NCBI GenBank assembly: GCA_029936705.1
Contig: JAPYSD010000017.1
Span: forward strand, 1 to 18,777
Direction: 5' to 3'
DNA from: Croceicoccus sp.
GTDB lineage: Bacteria; Pseudomonadota; Alphaproteobacteria; Sphingomonadales; Sphingomonadaceae
Length of the DNA stretch: 18,777 nucleotides
A program made the position numbers and the translations under genes. How positions within the stretch are numbered: the first letter of the stretch is position 1; each line of letters starts with the position of its first letter. The notes beneath the pieces were generated by a model. The model searched no databases. It worked only from the letters and a program-made list of their open reading frames with translations, and was not told the DNA's origin. Positions 13,307-18,777 of this stretch are shown piece by piece.

Positions 13307-14739
13307 CAGCCGCCGGCCCTGCCATCGGCGTTCCCGCCCAGTTCGCCGTCGATATACTTCATCAGCGTATCCTCGAACTGGCGGATGCGGATTTCCTGGT
13401 AATTGCCCAGCTGGACCTCCCCTGTCTTCGAACAATGCAGACCTTCCTGCACGAAGGGCAGATTGTCCATATCCTGTTCGAAAACTTCGCCCAGTCCGCC
13501 CAGTTCGGGCGCCTCGGTCCATTTCTGGTCCAGGGTCAGGAACTTGCGCGGCGCGGCGGGCGGCTTGGGCTCGCCCTTCTTTACCCGCGACAGGATGCGC
13601 ACCTCCATCACGCTGGTGTCCACCGTCTTGCCGGGCGACCAGCTATAGACGATGTTCGGCATGAACCCGCCCCATGGTCCGAAGTTGGGAAACACGTTAT
13701 AGACCAGCGCGTCGAGCACCTCGGCATCGGTCGCGTCCGAATGGTCATAGCCGGTCTGCTCGGTATAGGTCTGGCGCATGCGGTCGCCCAAAGCCTCGCG
13801 CGCGGTCTTGCCCTCGGGGACCGCGATCGCCATCGGGTCGGCGTTGGGGTCGTAATTGTCCGAACTGCGGCCGTTGTACTTGATGAACTGGTCGACGATC
13901 CACTGCTCGCCCTGCCCTTCCTGGATATGCGGGCTCATCACGCCGAACGGGACCAGGTTCACGTTCACATTGTCGCCCCAGGTGCGATAGGCGGCATTGG
14001 AATCGCCCGTGAACGGCAGCAGCTGCGGATGGGTGACGATGGTGTGCCAGGCTTCCATGAAAGCCTCCATCACCACCTTCCAGTTGGCGGGCACTTCCTT
14101 GGCGACATGCATCACGGTGACGCACTCGTCGTGGCGCCAGCGCTTGAAATGCTCGGGCAGCGGGGCAAGGAATTCCTCCAGGCTCGGCCCGCCGGCGTTC
14201 TCGCGGATGAAGACATAGCCCTGCCACACGCCGACCTCGGCATCGGGCAGGTCCATGTTCTTCTTCTTCAGATGCGGGAAATCCCACTGGCACGGCGCAT
14301 GGTCGAAACTGCCGTCCTTCTTCCAGGTAAAGGCGTGGAACGGGCAGGTGAACTGCTCGGCATGGCCGTCCTCGGTCCGCAGCTTGCGCCCGCGGTGCAG
14401 GCAGACATTGTGCATCGCGCGGATCGATCCGTCGTCCTGCCGCACGATCAGGAAGCTGCGGCCCGCGTTCTCGAACACGACGAAATCGCCCGGTTCGTTA
14501 AGCTCTTCCTCGCGCGCGGCGAACTGCCACACGTTGGGCCACATGCGCTCCCGCTCCAGCGCGGCGAAATCCTCGCTGATATAGCGTTCGACCGGGATGG
14601 GGTCCGATCCGCGATATTCATAGGAATCGTCGACCAGCACGTCGGGTGCCGGGCGCGAATCGCGCTTCATCAATTCGTTCCAGCTGATGCCTTCGCTGCG
14701 GTCCTCGCCGAAACGCTCCGTGGGTTCGATGTCGGCCAT
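13306..14739 (-). CDS. Rieske non-heme iron oxygenase, alpha subunit
   Basis: This 477-aa protein is the catalytic subunit of a ring-hydroxylating-type oxygenase. The Rieske 2Fe-2S site is CLH (Cys113, His115) and CPFH (Cys132, His135). The C-terminal SRPBCC-type domain holds the mononuclear iron: His232 and His237 in EAWHTIVTHP, with Asp423 in FEQDMDN as the likely third ligand. At the bridging position that relays electrons between subunits there is Glu229 where naphthalene-type dioxygenases have Asp. It needs a ferredoxin/reductase, none of which is in the window. The ATG at 14739 has AGGA 9 bases upstream. The ThuA gene follows with a one-base overlap, and an SDR gene starts divergently. 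It is paralogous to the partial Rieske protein at 18269 (same QD-x7-QxGL block). Substrate unknown. Confidence 0.93.
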   Translation of the reverse strand: MADIEPTERFGEDRSEGISWNELMKRDSRPAPDVLVDDSYEYRGSDPIPVERYISEDFAALERERMWPNVWQFAAREEELNEPGDFVVFENAGRSFLIVRQDDGSIRAMHNVCLHRGRKLRTEDGHAEQFTCPFHAFTWKKDGSFDHAPCQWDFPHLKKKNMDLPDAEVGVWQGYVFIRENAGGPSLEEFLAPLPEHFKRWRHDECVTVMHVAKEVPANWKVVMEAFMEAWHTIVTHPQLLPFTGDSNAAYRTWGDNVNVNLVPFGVMSPHIQEGQGEQWIVDQFIKYNGRSSDNYDPNADPMAIAVPEGKTAREALGDRMRQTYTEQTGYDHSDATDAEVLDALVYNVFPNFGPWGGFMPNIVYSWSPGKTVDTSVMEVRILSRVKKGEPKPPAAPRKFLTLDQKWTEAPELGGLGEVFEQDMDNLPFVQEGLHCSKTGEVQLGNYQEIRIRQFEDTLMKYIDGELGGNADGRAGG

Positions 14740-14897
14740 GGCCTGTCATCCTCTCGCCTGTATGGGCGGCGTTCTTCGCCGTGTTCACCACGCACCCTGC
14801 CCTGATTCCCCGCATACGTCACCTTGTCCAAGTCATAGGTTGCGCATCCGGCCGCTTGGCGCGATTTTCGCCGCAATAACAGGACGGAGAGAGGCGT
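14740..14897. promoter_or_regulatory. Divergent control region between Rieske-ThuA and the SDR operon
   Basis: These 158 bases separate two divergent catabolic transcripts. I see two operator-like inverted repeats: CTTG-TC-CAAG at 14823-14832, and an imperfect one, TTGGCG ... CGCCGCAA, at 14857-14877. A small hairpin CGGCG-TTCTT-CGCCG (14767-14781) falls in the leader of the Rieske transcript. No strong consensus promoter is visible on either strand. A shared regulator controlling both sides would fit the layout, but none is encoded in the window. Confidence 0.35.
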
Positions 14898-15680
14898 ATG
14901 GCAGACAGGCTTCAGGGCAAGGTCGCATTGGTGACCGGCGGCACCGGCGGCATCGGCGAAGGCGCGGTCCGGCGGCTGTCCGCCGACGGGGCGCGGGTGA
15001 TCTTCACCGGATCGCGGCAGGAAGCCGCCGACCCGATCTGCGCCGAAACGGGCGCGACCTTCATCCCGCACCGCGTGCAGGACGCCGCGGCCTGGACCGG
15101 GCTGGCGGACCGCATCCGCCGCGATTTCGGCCGGCTGGACATCGCCTTTGCCAATGCCGGGACCGAAAAGAACGACGGCAGCATCGAGACGATCGAGATC
15201 GAGAACTGGGACAATATTCTCGACGTGAACCTGACCGGCGTGATGCTGACGGTGCAGAACGCGGTGCGCATCATGAAGGACAATCCCGGCGGCCCTACGG
15301 GTTCGATCGTCATCAACAGCTCGATGAACGCACACCGGGCGATGGGCAATTACATGGCCTATTCGGTGACGAAATCGGCGGTGGTGGCGCTGGGCAAGTC
15401 GGCGGCGAACTATTGCGGGCAGGCCGGCTACCAGATCCGGGTCAATGCGATCCTGCCCGGCGTGGTGGAAACCGACCTGATCAGGACCATCATGAATTCG
15501 CAGCCCGATCCCGCAGCCGCGCGCGCGATGTACGAAGGCATGTCGCCGCTGGGACGCATGGCCCGGGTCGAGGAAGTGGCCGCGCTGGTCGCGTTTCTGG
15601 GCAGCGACGAAGCCGGCTTCATCTCGGGCGGGGAATATACCATCGACGGCGCGTCGACCGCCGGGATGTCCGGGGTATGA
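14898..15680 (+). CDS. Short-chain dehydrogenase/reductase 1 (SDR)
   Basis: This 260-aa classical SDR oxidises an alcohol or reduces a ketone with a nicotinamide cofactor. The cofactor motif TGGTGGIG is at 13-20, the NAG motif reads FANAG (84-88), the catalytic Ser is in INSSMN (141/142), and Tyr155 and Lys159 form YSVTK. The second-strand end is TGSR (37-40) with no acidic residue, so Arg40 may favour NADP(H), unlike the next two SDRs. The ATG at 14898 has a GAGAGG ribosome binding site just before it. It is the first gene of a three-SDR run; its stop overlaps the next start (ATGA). Divergence from the Rieske-ThuA pair suggests it acts on oxygenase products. Confidence 0.9.
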   Translation: MADRLQGKVALVTGGTGGIGEGAVRRLSADGARVIFTGSRQEAADPICAETGATFIPHRVQDAAAWTGLADRIRRDFGRLDIAFANAGTEKNDGSIETIEIENWDNILDVNLTGVMLTVQNAVRIMKDNPGGPTGSIVINSSMNAHRAMGNYMAYSVTKSAVVALGKSAANYCGQAGYQIRVNAILPGVVETDLIRTIMNSQPDPAAARAMYEGMSPLGRMARVEEVAALVAFLGSDEAGFISGGEYTIDGASTAGMSGV

Positions 15681-16480
15681 GCGGCTCGCTGGCAGGGCGC
15701 GTCGCGCTGGTCACGGGCGCGGTGCGGGGCATCGGCCTCGCCGCCGCGCACAGCATGGCCGAAAAGGGGGCAAAGGTCTGGATCGCGGACCTGAAGGCGG
15801 AGGATGACGATGCGGTTTCGCAGGCGCTGGGGTCGGTGCCGGGCGGCGGGTATCTGACGCTCGACGTCACGGATGAAGCACAATGGCAGGCCGCCATCGC
15901 CCGGATCGAGTGTGTGGACGGCAGGCTCGACATCCTCGTCAACAATGCCGGGATCGACGGCACGGGCCGCGTGCAGGACATGACGCTGGATCTGTGGCGC
16001 AAGGTGCAGGCGGTCAACAGCGACGGCGCGTTCCTGGGCACCAAGCACGCCTATGCCCTGCTGGAGCGAAGCGGCAAGGACCGCAAGGGCGGGTCGTCCA
16101 TCGTCAATGTCAGCTCGGTCATGGGCTTCGTCGCCTTTCCCGAAAGCAGCGCCTATTGCGCGTCCAAGGGCGCGATCCGCCAGTTCAGCAAGGCCTGCGC
16201 GGTCGAATTCGCCACCTATGGCGCGCCGATCCGCGTCAATTCGGTCCACCCCGGCTTCGTCCAGACGCCGCTGCTGGACGAAGGGTTCGACCGCATGGTC
16301 GCGCGCGGGGTCGCGGAAAAGGCGGGCGACCTCAAGGACCAGGTCAGCGCCTCCACCCCCGTCGGCAGGCTGGGGACGATGCAGGAAATCGGCGATGCCA
16401 TCGCCTTCCTCGCCAGCGAGGAGGCCAGCTACATGACCGGGTCCGAAATGGTGGTCGACGGCGGCTATATCGCGCGCTGA
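15677..16480 (+). CDS. Short-chain dehydrogenase/reductase 2 (SDR)
   Basis: This 267-aa classical SDR has TGAVRGIG at 13-20, NNAG at 89-92, the catalytic Ser in NVSSVMG (146/147), and Tyr160 and Lys164 in YCASK. Asp38 at the end of the second strand (IADLK) predicts NAD(H) use. The start is set by ATGA overlap with the previous gene: ATG at 15677-15679, TGA at 15678-15680, so the two are translationally coupled. The C-terminal MVVDGGYIAR is the normal family ending. The family is too broad to name a substrate; oxidation of a secondary alcohol formed by a Rieske enzyme is the contextual guess. Confidence 0.9.
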   Translation: MSGSLAGRVALVTGAVRGIGLAAAHSMAEKGAKVWIADLKAEDDDAVSQALGSVPGGGYLTLDVTDEAQWQAAIARIECVDGRLDILVNNAGIDGTGRVQDMTLDLWRKVQAVNSDGAFLGTKHAYALLERSGKDRKGGSSIVNVSSVMGFVAFPESSAYCASKGAIRQFSKACAVEFATYGAPIRVNSVHPGFVQTPLLDEGFDRMVARGVAEKAGDLKDQVSASTPVGRLGTMQEIGDAIAFLASEEASYMTGSEMVVDGGYIAR

Positions 16481-16494
16481 ACGGGGAAATGACG

Positions 16495-17271
16495 ATGTTT
16501 GAACTGAACGATTGCATCGCGCTGGTCACCGGCGCGAAGGGCGGCATCGGGCGCGAGATCGTGGCCGCCCTGAAACAGGCGGGCGCGGCGGTGATTGCGA
16601 CCGACCTTGGCGGCGACGACGGCGGGACCGGCGCGGACCATTATTTCGCGCATGACGTGACCAATGCCGACGACTGGCAGCGCATCGCCGATTTCGCGGC
16701 ATCCGAATACGGGCGGATCGACGCGCTGGTGAACAATGCGGCGATCTCCATCGTGACGAAGTTCGAGGATACGCCGCTGTCCGAGTTCCACCGGCTGAAC
16801 GCGGTGAACGTCGATTCCGTCATCATCGGCACGCAGGCGATGCTGCCGCTGCTGAAGGAAGGCGGCAAGGCGCGCGAGAGCGGCGCGTCGGTCGTCAATT
16901 TCTCCAGCGTCGGGGGCCTGCGCGGCGCGGCGTTCAACGCGGCCTATTGCACCAGCAAGGCGGCGGTGAAGATGATGTCGAAGTGCCTGGGCGCCGAATT
17001 TGCGGCGCTGGGCTACAACATTCGCGTCAATTCGGTGCATCCCGGCGGCATCGATACGCCCATGCTGGGCTCTATCATGCAGCGTTATGTCGACATGGGC
17101 GCCGTCCCCTCGGTCGAGGCGGCGCAGCAGGGCGTGACTGCCGCTCATCCCATCGGACGGCTTGGCAAGCCGGGCGAAATGGCAGGCGGCGTGGTGTTCC
17201 TCTGCTCGGCAGCGTCCAGCTTCATGACCTGCGACGAGCTGGTGATGGACGGCGGCTTTTCCCAGGTCTAG
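16495..17271 (+). CDS. Short-chain dehydrogenase/reductase 3 (SDR)
   Basis: This 258-aa classical SDR shows TGAKGGIG at 12-19, Asp37 for NAD(H) (IATDLGG), the catalytic Ser in NFSSVGG (137/138), and Tyr151 and Lys155 in YCTSK. The usual NNAG reads NNAA (80-83), a mild variation that keeps the fold. Two starts are possible: ATG at 16489 (two residues longer) or 16495. I chose 16495 because GGGGA ends 7 bases before it, whereas the same sequence would be only 1 base from 16489. It follows SDR 2 by 14 bases in the same operon and faces the SnoaL-like gene at 17287. With RVNSVHPGGIDTPM it resembles SDR 2 more than SDR 1. Confidence 0.9.
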   Translation: MFELNDCIALVTGAKGGIGREIVAALKQAGAAVIATDLGGDDGGTGADHYFAHDVTNADDWQRIADFAASEYGRIDALVNNAAISIVTKFEDTPLSEFHRLNAVNVDSVIIGTQAMLPLLKEGGKARESGASVVNFSSVGGLRGAAFNAAYCTSKAAVKMMSKCLGAEFAALGYNIRVNSVHPGGIDTPMLGSIMQRYVDMGAVPSVEAAQQGVTAAHPIGRLGKPGEMAGGVVFLCSAASSFMTCDELVMDGGFSQV

Positions 17272-17295
17272 CCGCCGCCCCGCGGATCAGCGGCT
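17251..17295. other. Competing inverted repeats between convergent genes
   Basis: Around the facing stop codons of SDR 3 and the SnoaL-like gene two 6-bp stems are possible: GGCGGC / GCCGCC (17251-17256 with 17271-17276) and AGCCGC / GCGGCT (17270-17275 with 17290-17295). They share a strand and so exclude each other. Each could be the 3' end structure for one transcript, but neither has a T-run. Confidence 0.3.
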
Positions 17296-17751
17296 GCCAT
17301 GCACCTCGGCCAGCGAGCCGGGCATCGGCATCATCGGCGTGATCGCGTAATGGCGGCATTTCCACGCGCCGCCCTGCTGCACGCATTCCATCCGGTACTT
17401 GACCTGCACGGTGATGCTGGACCCGTCCTTCGCCGCCCCCATGCCGATGACATAGGCGGTCATCGCGGCCACGCCCCCGCCCCCATCGCCGTTCGCGTCC
17501 CAGCCGTCGGGGCGGAAATTGCTGATGAAATGGAAATGGTGCGTCATGTCGGCAAAGACCGCGCGGTAGAACGCGCCGATCTCGTCCCTGCCCTTCATCG
17601 CGGGCAGGCCGATCGCAGAGAAATCCGCCACCGCATCGTCGGTGAACAGCGCCAGCAGCGGCTCCACGCCCTGCAGCCCGTCGACCGCATAGCAATATTC
17701 GATCAGGTGCCGCTCCAGCGCGGTGCGGACGTCTTCGGGCATTTCGGACAT
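17287..17751 (-). CDS. SnoaL/NTF2-like protein 2 (154 aa)
   Basis: This small protein has the NTF2-like cone fold: an N-terminal helix (EDVRTALERHLIEYCYAVD), the FTDDAVADFS strand pair, MKGRDEIGAFYR, then long strands AYVIGMG and ITVQVKYRMECV and a closing GAWKCRHY. Such proteins act as isomerases, dehydratases or hydroxylases on polyketides and steroids, and the beta subunits of Rieske dioxygenases share the fold. It is a clear paralogue of the gene at 17835, but carries an insert NGDGGGGV before the AYVIGMG strand. The ATG at 17751 has AGGA 6 bases upstream. The frame stays open to 17907 through a tandem repeat, but without a start signal. Role unknown; probably part of the Rieske operon entering from the right. 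Confidence 0.82.
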   Translation of the reverse strand: MSEMPEDVRTALERHLIEYCYAVDGLQGVEPLLALFTDDAVADFSAIGLPAMKGRDEIGAFYRAVFADMTHHFHFISNFRPDGWDANGDGGGGVAAMTAYVIGMGAAKDGSSITVQVKYRMECVQQGGAWKCRHYAITPMMPMPGSLAEVHGSR

Positions 17752-17782
17752 GGTTGTTCCTCTCGCAGGATCGTTCTGGCGG

Positions 17783-17830
17783 GTACTCAGGCCGGTATTC
17801 GGGCCGGTATTCGGGCCGGTATTTGGGGAA
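17783..17830. repeat. 12-bp tandem repeat between the two SnoaL-like genes
   Basis: The unit GTATTCGGGCCG occurs as two exact copies (17795-17806, 17807-17818), flanked by a degenerate copy GTACTCAGGCCG (17783-17794) and a decayed one GTATTTGGGGAA (17819-17830). It lies in the 83-base gap, 32 bases upstream of the SnoaL-like gene at 17287-17751. On the coding strand it reads as repeated Pro-Asn-Thr-Gly in the frame of that gene. It may be a slippage-prone spacer, a multi-copy binding site or mRNA structure. Confidence 0.8.
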
Positions 17831-17834
17831 GCGT

Positions 17835-18272
17835 TCAGGCCGCCAGGGGCATCATCGCGTCCAGCGTGAAGCGGCGGCAGCGCCAAGCGCCGTCGTGCGC
17901 CACGCATTCCATCCGGTATTTCACCTGGACCGAGATCGCATCCCCGTTGTTCGCCAGCCCCATGCCCATGACATAGGAGCTGATCGTTCCCAGCGTGCCG
18001 TCCCAGTGTTCGGCGCGCGGATTGGCGGCGATGTGGAATTCGAACGCCATGCTGTCGACCAGCCCGGCATAGAAGGCGCGGATCTCGTCCTCGCCCTTCA
18101 TCACCGGAAAGCCGACGGAAGAGAAATCGATCGCGGCATCGGGGGTGAAGCAGGCGACGACCTTTTCGGGATCGCCGCGCGTGTCGACGCCGTGGGCATA
18201 TTCCACCATCAACCGCTTCAGCGCGCGAAACACTTCCTCCGGCATGGCGCCGGACGCGCCGGGCGCGGTCAT
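17835..18272 (-). CDS. SnoaL/NTF2-like protein 1 (145 aa)
   Basis: This NTF2-fold protein is paralogous to the one at 17287. Shared blocks include a helix ending EYAHGVD / EYCYAVD, MKG-x-DEI-x-AFY, YV-x-GMG, VQVKYRMECV and GAW-x-CR. The start is fixed by overlap with the upstream Rieske gene: ATG at 18272-18270 and TGA at 18271-18269 form ATGA, with GAGG 7 bases before the ATG. Strict coupling right behind an oxygenase alpha subunit is the arrangement of alpha-beta pairs in ring-hydroxylating dioxygenases, whose beta subunits are NTF2-like but usually longer (around 160-190 aa). It may therefore be a small structural subunit, or an enzyme acting on the oxygenase product. The sequence alone does not decide. 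Confidence 0.82.
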   Translation of the reverse strand: MTAPGASGAMPEEVFRALKRLMVEYAHGVDTRGDPEKVVACFTPDAAIDFSSVGFPVMKGEDEIRAFYAGLVDSMAFEFHIAANPRAEHWDGTLGTISSYVMGMGLANNGDAISVQVKYRMECVAHDGAWRCRRFTLDAMMPLAA

Positions 18273-18777
18273 GCGCCTGCCTCGGCCTTCTGTTCGGTCG
18301 GATGGCCCAGCACCACGTCGTTCAGCAATTCGTGGAACCGCTGGATGCGCTTTTCCTGGTAAGTCAGCAGGCAGCCCTGGAACCCCCGGGAATTGAGGCC
18401 CTGCTGCTGCGTCGTGCCGATCGACAGGTCCTGGTCCGCGACGAAGCCCAGCGACACCCCGTCGCCATAGACCGAGTGGCGGTGGATCGCGTCATGCTTC
18501 AATGGCGCCTTACCCACCGGGGTCTCGACTTCCTTCATCCCCTCGACCGGGGGATAGAGGCACCAGTGCTGGAACACGCATTTCGCCGGATCGGTCGGAT
18601 GCGGCTCGGTCCGCAGGATCTGGCACTGTTCCGGGCTCATCGTGATGGTGAGGTTGGGGAACAATGTGCAGTGGAAGTAATCCACCAGCTGCTGGTCGGT
18701 CATCGTGTCGTAGTCATAGCCGCGCTCTGCGCCGTGCTTGCGCTTCGCCTCGATCACCGCCTCGCGCACATCGGCGG
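18269..18777 (-). CDS. Rieske oxygenase alpha subunit 2, C-terminal part (cut by window edge)
   Basis: The frame is open to the right edge, so only the last 168 residues of a longer protein are seen; the Rieske centre and the two iron histidines lie outside. What remains is the end of the catalytic SRPBCC-type domain, with QLVDYFHCTLFPNL, FQHWCLYP and FVADQD. The last Asp of ADQD aligns without a gap to the likely iron ligand Asp423 of the first Rieske protein, and both proteins then share QxGL and YQE-x-RI-x-x-F. This alignment is the main ground for the call. It is followed by SnoaL-like protein 1 with a 4-base ATGA overlap. The GTG at 18769 is simply an internal Val codon. Confidence 0.82.
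   Translation of the reverse strand, partial: ADVREAVIEAKRKHGAERGYDYDTMTDQQLVDYFHCTLFPNLTITMSPEQCQILRTEPHPTDPAKCVFQHWCLYPPVEGMKEVETPVGKAPLKHDAIHRHSVYGDGVSLGFVADQDLSIGTTQQQGLNSRGFQGCLLTYQEKRIQRFHELLNDVVLGHPTEQKAEAGA

Noticed and set aside
12011..13402. Rightward open frame across the ThuA and gabD genes
   Set aside because: It crosses two real leftward genes and an intergenic gap, with no motif or plausible start signal.
13435..14805. Rightward 456-codon frame opposite the Rieske gene
   Set aside because: It mirrors a gene with an intact Rieske centre and iron site, and its protein has no recognisable feature.
17752..17907. N-terminal extension of SnoaL-like protein 2 through the tandem repeat
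   Set aside because: The extension overlaps the end of the upstream SnoaL gene and has no ribosome binding site; the ATG at 17751 has AGGA at proper spacing and matches the paralogue start.
1..18777. tRNA, rRNA, CRISPR array, insertion sequence or prophage genes
   Set aside because: I looked for cloverleaf sequences, spaced repeats, transposase or integrase motifs and terminal inverted repeats, and saw none.

Overview
The window is GC-rich, tightly packed, and reads as chromosomal DNA of an alphaproteobacterium. The mix of Rieske oxygenases, SnoaL-like proteins, short-chain dehydrogenases, a BLUF protein and an MHYT-GGDEF-EAL protein suggests an aromatic- or terpenoid-degrading sphingomonad (Sphingomonadales). 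That placement is inference from gene content; no rRNA or other marker gene is present. I found 18 protein genes inside the window, one partial gene at the right edge, and the probable start codon of one more at the left edge. I see no tRNA, rRNA, CRISPR or insertion sequence, and no gene-free stretch reaches 300 bases (the longest is 203-437).

Left part (1-5624): a small one-TM protein points left. Next comes a two-gene signalling operon: an MHYT-GGDEF-EAL c-di-GMP enzyme (438-2495) followed 13 bases later by a single-domain BLUF blue-light sensor (2509-2910). After two hairpins lies a BetT-like BCCT transporter (3047-5035), whose 3' end overlaps a convergent PAP2 phosphatase gene.

Middle part (5812-12406): a rightward redox operon encodes a succinate-semialdehyde-type aldehyde dehydrogenase, an orphan dihydrolipoamide-dehydrogenase-like flavoprotein and an old-yellow-enzyme reductase. 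It meets a leftward VOC protein stop to stop. Then, all leftward, come a Phd/YefM-RelE/ParE toxin-antitoxin pair with a clear promoter and a perfect 15-bp operator, and a second, GabD-type aldehyde dehydrogenase with a 10-bp direct repeat upstream.

Right part (12503-18777): a dense catabolic cluster. A leftward Rieske oxygenase alpha subunit is translationally coupled (TGATG) to a ThuA-like protein. Divergent from them, three different SDR oxidoreductases run rightward (the first two overlap by ATGA). A further leftward operon then enters from the right edge: the end of a second Rieske alpha subunit, coupled by ATGA to a SnoaL/NTF2-like protein, then a paralogous second SnoaL-like protein. 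A 12-bp tandem repeat lies between the two SnoaL genes. A reasonable reading is ring or allylic hydroxylation by the Rieske enzymes, alcohol oxidation by the SDRs, ene reduction by the OYE, and aldehyde oxidation by the two ALDHs. The substrate cannot be told from the sequence, and the Rieske-ThuA-SDR-SnoaL combination is the least familiar part of the window.
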